In this document: in pieces, positions 44,076 to 51,100 of the stretch
Position numbering within the stretch: position 1 is the first letter of the stretch
Layout of the letters: every line of letters begins with the position of its first letter
NCBI GenBank assembly: GCA_964370775.1
Contig: CAYJKT010000003.1
Coordinates: 66,272-130,271, forward strand
Direction of reading: 5' to 3'
DNA length: 64,000 nt
Source: SIG603 sp964370775
Lineage (GTDB): Bacteria; Bacillota; Clostridia; Oscillospirales; Acutalibacteraceae
Made by a program: the position numbers and the translations under genes
Notes under the pieces: model-generated
Seen by the model: the letters and a program-made list of their open reading frames with translations, nothing else
Database searches by the model: none
Told to the model about the DNA's origin: nothing

Positions 44076-44627
44076 TTATTCAGCCGACATATTCTCAGCC
44101 AAGTATTCTTTCATCCACAACACAACTTCAGGCTCATTTAGTGAAACCTCTTCTCCTAAAACAGCCTTAATTTCCCTCGTATCAAAACTATTAGACTTAA
44201 TCTCCTCGTTCTTAATAAAGGCACGAGTATAAAGAAAGTCTATAGCAGTATTAGAAGAAACAATTATCAATACAGTGTCAGATATATCCCCTAGTGGGGT
44301 CATATCTATATTAGAAGAGTTAAAACAAGCCTTTAATGTTGTTCCTACTCCTAAAGTAGAGTTAATCTCAAAATTTCCGCCTGTCATTTCCGCCGCCATT
44401 TTAAAGAAAGGTATACCAAGACCTACTTTTCTTGTAGTTCTTGTGGTGAAAAATGGGTTTGTAACTTCTTCTAATTGTTCTTTTGTCATACCCTTGCCAT
44501 TATCGTCTATAGATATTGTCATGGTATTAGTATCAAAATTTTCTTCAATACTTATTTGAATTAAACTTGCATTCGCTTTAATAGAATTTTGAACTATATC
44601 TAATATATTTAGCGATAGCTCTCTCAT
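44076..44627 (-). CDS. HATPase-domain protein of the hydrogenase operon
   Basis: 183 residues with a GHKL ATP-binding fold: N box LDIVQNSIKANA, G1 DDNGKGM, F/G2 FFTTRTTRKVGLGIPF. It lacks the histidine-kinase dimerisation domain, so it resembles anti-sigma kinases or stand-alone sensors. Such proteins are regularly encoded between hydC and hydB-like genes, but their role is not known. Overlaps the hydC gene by 4 bases. Confidence 0.85.
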   Translation of the reverse strand: MRELSLNILDIVQNSIKANASLIQISIEENFDTNTMTISIDDNGKGMTKEQLEEVTNPFFTTRTTRKVGLGIPFFKMAAEMTGGNFEINSTLGVGTTLKACFNSSNIDMTPLGDISDTVLIIVSSNTAIDFLYTRAFIKNEEIKSNSFDTREIKAVLGEEVSLNEPEVVLWMKEYLAENMSAE

Positions 44628-45121
44628 CCTTTATATTTAGCTATAACTGCATCTACATCTTCTGGTAGTAGTCTTCCGTATACATCCTCGTTTACAGTGA
44701 TAACAGGAGCTAGTCCGCAAGCACCGATACAACGACATGCAGTTAGTGAGAACATGCCATCTTCTGTGCATTCCTCTGATTTAATTCCTAAAATCTCAAC
44801 TAATCTGTCAAGAACTTTGTCTGCACCCTTAACGTAACATGCAGTACCAAGACATACAGAAACATGGTATTTACCCTTTGGTGTAAGTGTAAATTGTGAG
44901 TAGAAAGTTGAAACTCCGTATACCTCTTCAACAGGTACATTAAGCTCAACAGCTATTGTTTTTTGAACCTCAAGTGGCAAGTAGCCGTAAATCTCTTGAG
45001 CCTCTTGTAGAGCTGTCATAACAGCACCACTTTGAGTTCTTAAGCTGTCAATAACAGCCATCAATTTTTCCTTTTGCTCTGGTGTGTCTTGAAAAGGTAG
45101 TGTACTAATTTTTTTAAGCAT
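44624..45121 (-). CDS. hydC: HydC / NuoE-like subunit
   Basis: 165 residues. [2Fe-2S] thioredoxin-like fold with CLGTACYVKGA and CRCIGACGLAPV providing the four cysteines. Electron-transfer subunit joined to HydB. First gene of the operon; GGAGG ribosome site. Confidence 0.94.
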   Translation of the reverse strand: MLKKISTLPFQDTPEQKEKLMAVIDSLRTQSGAVMTALQEAQEIYGYLPLEVQKTIAVELNVPVEEVYGVSTFYSQFTLTPKGKYHVSVCLGTACYVKGADKVLDRLVEILGIKSEECTEDGMFSLTACRCIGACGLAPVITVNEDVYGRLLPEDVDAVIAKYKG

Positions 45122-45163
45122 TATTTTTCCTCCTTGAATTTGAATGGAAATAAATTAAATTTA

Positions 45164-45190
45164 ATGTTAAATAATTCACAAGTTATTATA
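45164..45190 (-). promoter_or_regulatory. Rex-like operator over the hydrogenase promoter
   Basis: 45164-45181 reads ATGTTAAATAATTCACAA, matching TTGTTAA-N4-TTAACAA at 12 of 14 defined positions. A TATAAT -10 (minus strand) lies at 45185-45190, so the site covers the transcription start about 43-60 bases before hydC. Rex senses NADH/NAD and represses fermentation and hydrogenase genes in Clostridia. Confidence 0.6.
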
Positions 45191-45358
45191 ACAAACATTA
45201 TTGTATTTTTATTTCCTTAAAAGAAATAAAACAAATCTTGTGCCTCAAAACATAAAAAAATATTTCTTCATTTTTTGTGAATATTGACGAACAATCTCAT
45301 ATTATACACAATATCATTATTTATTAAGTTATTTTAGTGTAACTTTAATTAAAAAATT

Positions 45359-45389
45359 GCTTGACAAATCAAGCAAAAAGTTGTATGAT
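45359..45389 (+). promoter_or_regulatory. Promoter of the GntR-ABC operon with operator over -35
   Basis: TTGACA (45361), 17-base spacer, TATGAT (45384). A perfect inverted repeat GCTTGA-CAAA-TCAAGC (45359-45374) overlaps the -35 and is a likely autoregulatory site. The rest of 45122-45424 is AT-rich with no gene. Confidence 0.72.
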
Positions 45390-45424
45390 TGTATCACAAC
45401 ATTAATACTTTAGGAGGTGGAAAA

Positions 45425-45784
45425 ATGGCGTGGGAATTTACAAATGATAAAGCCATCTTTATTCAGATAACAGAGAGAATAAAGCAGGATATTGTAGCGG
45501 GAAAATATAAACCTAATGAGAAACTTCCCACTGTTAGAGATTTATCTATAATCGCAGGTGTAAACCCAAACACAGTTCAAAGAGCTTTTACAGAAATTGA
45601 GCGAATGGGTTTAATTAACACAAGAAGAGGTGACGGAAGATATGTAAGCGAGGACATAAGCCTTATTGCGTCACAGGCAACGAAAGAGCTTAACGATAAA
45701 ACCCAAGAATTTGTAGCCTTATTAAGACAGATGGGTTTTACAGACGAGCAAATTATAGACTCAATTCACAAACACATTAGATAA
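45425..45784 (+). CDS. GntR family regulator (YtrA type)
   Basis: 119 residues, the short GntR class without a ligand domain. DNA-binding part: KPNEKLPTVRDLSIIAGVNPNTVQRAF; the C-terminus is a short helical dimeriser. YtrA regulators control adjacent ABC exporters and respond to wall stress or antibiotics. Start at 45425 with GGAGGTG upstream. The ABC genes follow after a palindromic repeat. Confidence 0.9.
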   Translation: MAWEFTNDKAIFIQITERIKQDIVAGKYKPNEKLPTVRDLSIIAGVNPNTVQRAFTEIERMGLINTRRGDGRYVSEDISLIASQATKELNDKTQEFVALLRQMGFTDEQIIDSIHKHIR

Positions 45785-45830
45785 ACTAAAGGCTAAAGAC
45801 TAAAAGTGAAAGACTAACTTTATAACTTAT

Positions 45831-45958
45831 TGTAGTGGCGGATATTATCCGCCTAAGAAATTTAGGTAAAATCACGGACTTTTAAGGCGGATATTATCCG
45901 CCCCTACATGGCTAAATTTGCTAAGAGGCACGTCTGCACTCAGACCCTTCCCTACAAT
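45831..45958. repeat. GCGGATA element with right-hand outer layers only
   Basis: TTGTAGTGGCGGATATTATCCGCC to TCCGCCCCTACATG (45831-45910), then CTAAGAGGCACGTCT and GACCCTTCCCTACAAT. It separates the regulator gene from the ABC genes it presumably controls. Confidence 0.82.
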
Positions 45959-46027
45959 TAAGAATTAAGATTACTTATATTCCCTTCACCTTTAGTCATT
46001 AGTCAAAAAAAATAGGAGGTAGTTTAA

Positions 46028-46726
46028 GTGAACAATATTTTAGAAGTTCAAGGAATAAACAAACTTTACAAAAACATTTTAGCTCTTAACAATGTTAGTT
46101 TAAACATTGAAAGAGGTAAAATCATAGGTCTTTTAGGGCCTAACGGTAGCGGTAAAACAACGTTAATCAAGATTATTAACTGTCTTTTAACCGCAGATTC
46201 AGGCACCGTATTAGTTAACGGGCAACCAATAGGAGTACAAAGCAAAAAGATAATTTCGTATCTACCAGATAAAGTATTTTTAGATCAAAGCAAAACTGTA
46301 GAATACTCAATAAAGTATTACCAAGACTTTTTTGAAGATTTTAGACCAGAGAGAGCCTTGCACATGCTACAAAACCTAAACATAGACATCAAGGCAAAGG
46401 TTAGAACTTTATCAAAAGGAACACAAGAAAAAGTTGGTTTAATTTTAACTATGAGCCGTGAGGCACAGCTTTACATACTTGATGAGCCTATAGCAGGTGT
46501 AGACCCCGCTACAAGAGATTATATTTTAAACACAATAATAGCAAACTACAACCCAAATGCCTCAATAATTATTTCAACACATTTGATAGCAGACATTGAG
46601 CAAATCTTAAGTGATGTAATATTTATAAGCTATGGAAACATTGTTCTGCATGACAGTGTAGACAATATTAGGGCAAGAGAGCAAAAGAGCATAGACCAAT
46701 TGTTCAGGGAGGTATTCAGATGTTAA
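46028..46726 (+). CDS. ABC transporter ATP-binding protein (YtrB-like)
   Basis: 232 residues. Walker A GPNGSGKTTL, signature LSKGTQEK, Walker B LYILDEPIAGVDP. Start is a GTG 8 bases after AGGAGGT. Works with the membrane protein encoded next (7-base overlap) and is controlled by the upstream GntR protein. Probable exporter; substrate unknown. Confidence 0.9.
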   Translation: MNNILEVQGINKLYKNILALNNVSLNIERGKIIGLLGPNGSGKTTLIKIINCLLTADSGTVLVNGQPIGVQSKKIISYLPDKVFLDQSKTVEYSIKYYQDFFEDFRPERALHMLQNLNIDIKAKVRTLSKGTQEKVGLILTMSREAQLYILDEPIAGVDPATRDYILNTIIANYNPNASIIISTHLIADIEQILSDVIFISYGNIVLHDSVDNIRAREQKSIDQLFREVFRC

Positions 46727-47523
46727 TTAAACTTTTAAAATATGAATTTGCATACATGTTCAAAATTGCGGGACTGTTTTATGCACTAACTGCATTAGTC
46801 ACACTTTCCATGATTATTCTATCCAACATAGACATTACTAACAACGACCTTTTGTCTCAAGTAGCAGTTATAGCACTTATACTGTATGTAACAAACTTAA
46901 TCGCCTTAGGCGTAGGATGTTTTATAATTCCTGTTATTAGGTTTTATAAAAATCTGTTTTCATCACAAGGCTACTTAAGCTTTACCATTCCAGTGACACC
47001 AACACAGCAACTTTTAGCTAAATTTATAACAAGTTTTACAATGATAATAAGCACATACATTGTAATTATGCTTTCTATCTCTGTGTTTTTTGCGACAGCA
47101 CCTAGCGAGATTACATATTACAATACTACTGGCGTAGAATTTGATTTTGTTAAAATATTTGTAGCAGTTATTGTCTTATCTCTTATTGCTACTGCCTCTA
47201 CCCTAATATGTCTTTACGCTGTGTTTAGCATTGGACAAAGATTTAGAAGTAAGATAGGCGCTTCAATAGTTGCTTATATAATCTATTATGTAATAGGTCA
47301 AATTCTTCATTTAGCAGTACTTGTACACACATTTACATCTAATGCCTCAACATTTATGTATCTAGGTCAATCAACTTATTTGGATGTAGCGACTATAGCA
47401 GATCAAGTTATAGGTCTTTACACAGAATTGCTTTACTATTTGTGCATTCCATCTTTAGCACTTGGAATTGCAGGATTTATTATTGCAAGACATAACTTAA
47501 ATAAAAAACTAAATTTAGTTTAA
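46720..47523 (+). CDS. ABC-2 type permease of the GntR-linked system
   Basis: 267 residues with six or so transmembrane helices, no recognisable substrate motif. The central segment LSFTIPVTPTQQLLAKF is seen in ABC-2 exporters of this class. Gene overlaps the ATPase by 7 bases and is followed by a terminator. Confidence 0.85.
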   Translation: MLIKLLKYEFAYMFKIAGLFYALTALVTLSMIILSNIDITNNDLLSQVAVIALILYVTNLIALGVGCFIIPVIRFYKNLFSSQGYLSFTIPVTPTQQLLAKFITSFTMIISTYIVIMLSISVFFATAPSEITYYNTTGVEFDFVKIFVAVIVLSLIATASTLICLYAVFSIGQRFRSKIGASIVAYIIYYVIGQILHLAVLVHTFTSNASTFMYLGQSTYLDVATIADQVIGLYTELLYYLCIPSLALGIAGFIIARHNLNKKLNLV

Positions 47524-47530
47524 CATCTAT

Positions 47531-47568
47531 AAAGTGTAGCTCAAGCAAAAATGAGCTACACTTTTTGT
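47531..47568 (+). terminator. Terminator of the GntR-ABC operon
   Basis: Perfect 13-bp stem (AAAGTGTAGCTCA), 8-base loop, then TTGTT. Confidence 0.9.
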
Positions 47569-47625
47569 TAATCACGATTATAGATTTAAATTAATTTGCT
47601 AAACTTCACAAAATTTCAAAAATCA

Positions 47626-47876
47626 ATGTAGGGAGGTGATGCCCAGACGTGCCACTTAGAATTAATTGCGGTAGGGGCGGATATTATCCTCCTAAAAAGT
47701 CCGTAATTTCGCCTAAATTTCTTAGGAGGATAATATCCGCCCCTACATTAATTTGTGCGTTTTAACGAATTAATTTAAAACCAAAAATCGCAAGAGACAC
47801 GTCTGGTCCTGTGTGAGCAGCCGAAAACTAGCGGTTTTAACTAAATTTTCGGACGACCACAGGTCTCCCCTACTAC
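47626..47876. repeat. Nested repeat with paired arm changes
   Basis: Outer layer is a damaged ATGTAGGGAGGTGATGCCC; next comes AGACGTGCCACTTAG, then a GCGGATA element at 47671-47747 in which the two arms read ATCCTCCTAA and TTAGGAGGAT instead of ATCCGCCTAA and TTAGGCGGAT. The right side has AAGAGACACGTCT and a half CGACC element (47806-47876). Confidence 0.85.
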
Positions 47877-47986
47877 TTTATTAAATTAAAAACTTTACAA
47901 TTGATTATATTTCCTACATCGCTTTCCTTTGATTTGTGTGAACTGTAGAAAACACAATATACATTTTATGAATTATGCACAATCCC

Positions 47987-48055
47987 AAAAACGCTATGTT
48001 AAAAGATAGCGTTTTTTGTTACATAAGACAGCGTTTTTTGTTACATTGCTGTCTT
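47987..48055 (+). terminator. Two tandem hairpins upstream of the cohesin/dockerin gene
   Basis: First hairpin: perfect 11-bp stem AAAAACGCTAT with 8-base loop and T-rich exit (47987-48017). Second: AAGACAGC/GCTGTCTT arms (48025-48032, 48048-48055), overlapping the -35 of the downstream promoter. A 15-base direct repeat (GCGTTTTTTGTTACA) joins the two. Probably insulates the big gene from upstream transcription. Confidence 0.7.
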
Positions 48056-48082
48056 GTCTTTTGTATTAAGATATTGTATAAT
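48054..48082 (+). promoter_or_regulatory. Promoter of the cohesin/dockerin beta-helix gene
   Basis: TTGTCT, 17-base spacer, TATAAT; short leader then GGAGG and ATG at 48116. Confidence 0.72.
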
Positions 48083-48115
48083 ACAAACAAATAATTAATT
48101 TATGGAGGAACTATT

Positions 48116-51100
48116 ATGAAATCCCAAAACCTAAAGAGAATTTTGTCTATAGTTTTGGCGAGTGCAATGTTAGCTAGTTCAATGGTAACTGCAACATTTG
48201 CTACAGAGCAAACAAATAGCGGTGTTTCAATTATCAATGAAACGACCGAAGACAAACCTACAAACCCTGTTGTAGATGATATCTTCAACACATTTGGTTG
48301 GACACCTGTAGAGGGCAAAGAGGAATATTTGTCTTACGAGTACACCATAAACGGAACAGACTATGTAGACTGTACCGCTAACCCTCAACCAATTGGCAAT
48401 ATTGATGCAGCGGCTGGAAAAGTAGGAGTTAGACTTAAAGGTCTTACAGAAGATGTAGCTAGCCCTACACTTTTTAATGAAGTTGCTTTTACATCTAACG
48501 ATGACATTATCATGGACTTTGAAGATGATGCTGATTTAGTTGGTTGGTCTGCTAGAACTGGTACAATTAAAAGAACTATGGATGTTTCAGCTAGTGGTTT
48601 ATCTTCATTCTTTGTAGGCGGTAAATATAATAACAATGCTAACAACCCAGCCTACACACATAATGTAAACTACACAGTTCCGGGTGGAATACAAAACGAT
48701 AAATACCTAACAATGAAGTTCTATATAAGCAGTGATCCAGGTGACAGAATGTACATTATGCCGGGTACAGTCTTAGGCGACTATCACCACGGAATAGGCT
48801 TTGCTATTGGTGGCAAGGGTTCAAATGGCAGCTACCACGACCAAAATGTGAGCATTCAAGTAGGTAAACACGAAACATTTATCGAGACTGCTAGTGTTGG
48901 TTGGCACACAGTAATGTGGGACTACACAGCTACTGATTCAGTTGACCTTTACTATGATGGTGAACTAGTTGATACTATAACTACAGAAGAAGCTATCAGT
49001 AAATCTGGTAAAGCAACAACTTCAGCCGAGGGCTTTAGTAATATTCTATTACTTAACTCATGGATGAAGACAGAAAACACTCACTACATAGATGACGTTA
49101 TAATCTCTAGCAACAAAGATGTTGCAATAGATGTAGCAGATGCACCAACAAACCCTGTAAACGATGATACCGCTAATACATTTGGTTGGACAAATGTTGC
49201 AGGATACGATAACGCTACAGACTATGAATACAGCCTAGACGGTGGCGGAACATTTATGACTTGTACATCTAACCCACAAAGCGTTGGCAACAAAGAATTA
49301 GATGCTGGCATGGTTATGGTTAGAGTTAAAGCAGGAAGTAATCCGTATGCAGGTGCTGTCCTTAGAAGCACAGAGATGTTCACAGACAGCTTTACAGAGG
49401 AATACCGTAATCTATTAAACCTAGTTACTCTAGCTAATGGTTTCTTTGAGGGTGACTACACAGATGCTACAGCATGGACAAACTTTAAAACTGCCCTAGC
49501 TAGTGCAAAGTTAATACATGAAGACAGCGCTAATGACGACATAATGGATGCAAGCACCTCACTTATTACAGCGGTTGACGAGCTAAAGAACTGCTTTAGC
49601 CTAGGCGCTAACTTAAGATACGACTTCGAGAAAAACGAGTCTGAACTTAATCCTTTCTCTTCACTTATAGGTGATTTCACAAAGGGTGAGCAAGCAAGTA
49701 TGCACGGCAAAAATTTAACTGATAAATACGATAACAAGTTCGGTGCAGCTTTAACTACAGTTCCTGTAGATGGAATGCACTCAGCATATGCACATTATAC
49801 ATTCCCTGTAGCGGTTGAAGACTATATTGCCGAAATCACATGGCAATCTATGGCAGAGCTAACAGGTACTACAGACATCATGCTTCTTGACGAAAGTGGA
49901 GAAAATGGTATAGGTCTGCGTTCAATTCCTGGTAACCAAAGTAATCTATTAATAGTAAAAATGGTTGACGGAGTTGTGACTACAGAAGACACAGAGATAA
50001 GAAGACTTAACAACAATGGCTATGCAATTCGTTGGGACTTCGCAAACCCAGATAGCGGTGTAACACTAACTCTTGACGGCAGACATATGGCTGATTTTGC
50101 TATGGATTCTTTCCAACAAATAGTAATCAAGACAGACATTACACATGATAACTTCGATGCAATAGCAGGCGAGGAAATTGCAATATTTGACAAACTTCTT
50201 TTAATAGAAAAGAACCCAGCAGTTTCTATTGAAATTGGTGAGGATGAGGCTGATATAGGCTATTATGACACATATGAACTACAAAGAATTTTACTTGACA
50301 TAGTAGGACAAGACCCAAGCTATGATTCAACTGATTTACTAACATACACAGTAAATGAAGAAGGCAAAGATATAGTAGGCGTTACAACAAGTGGTAGCAT
50401 AGAGCCATTTATGTTCGGCGAGGCTACAGTTACAGTAACTTCTACAAGTGGAGCAACTGACAGCATACTAATTAATTCTGTAGACCTAGTTTCAGAATCA
50501 GTATTCCTAACTTCTTCTCCTGTAACAGATATTATAGCGATGGGAGCTCCAGGACAAGACACAAACAACTCTATGCCTGTTGAAGATATAGAGAATGTTA
50601 GACTAAATGTAGGAGAGTCTATAGTACTTAACCCAGTTATCTCTCCTGTTGGCACAACAGAAAGACACGTAACATGGGAGTCAAGCAATGAGGATGTATT
50701 TGTTGTTAGAGATGGCTTAGTTACAGCTGTAAACTATGGTACAGCTATACTTACAATTACAACTAAAGACGGCTCAAACCTAACTGATACTTGCGTAATC
50801 ACAGTTGGTGATGACACACATGTGTTTGGTAAAGAAATTTTCGTTGCAACAGACGGCGACGATGTAAGCGGTGACGGTACAATAAATAACCCTTACGCTA
50901 CAATCGAAAAAGCAAGAGACGTTATAGCCTCTTCAGCATTACCTATGGGCGGAGTAGTAGTCTACTTTAGAGAAGGTATCTACCAAATTACAGACACAAT
51001 AAACTTTAATGAAGAGCATTCAGGCACAGAAGAGTCTCCAATTGAGTATGCAGCCTACAAAGACGAAGTAGTAAGCTTTAACGGTTCTGTAACAATTGAC

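Noticed and set aside
50320..50688. 122-codon antisense frame in the cohesin/dockerin gene
   Set aside because: Many antisense frames arise in the large Thr/Asp-rich genes from codon bias; none has a ribosome site or recognisable motif.
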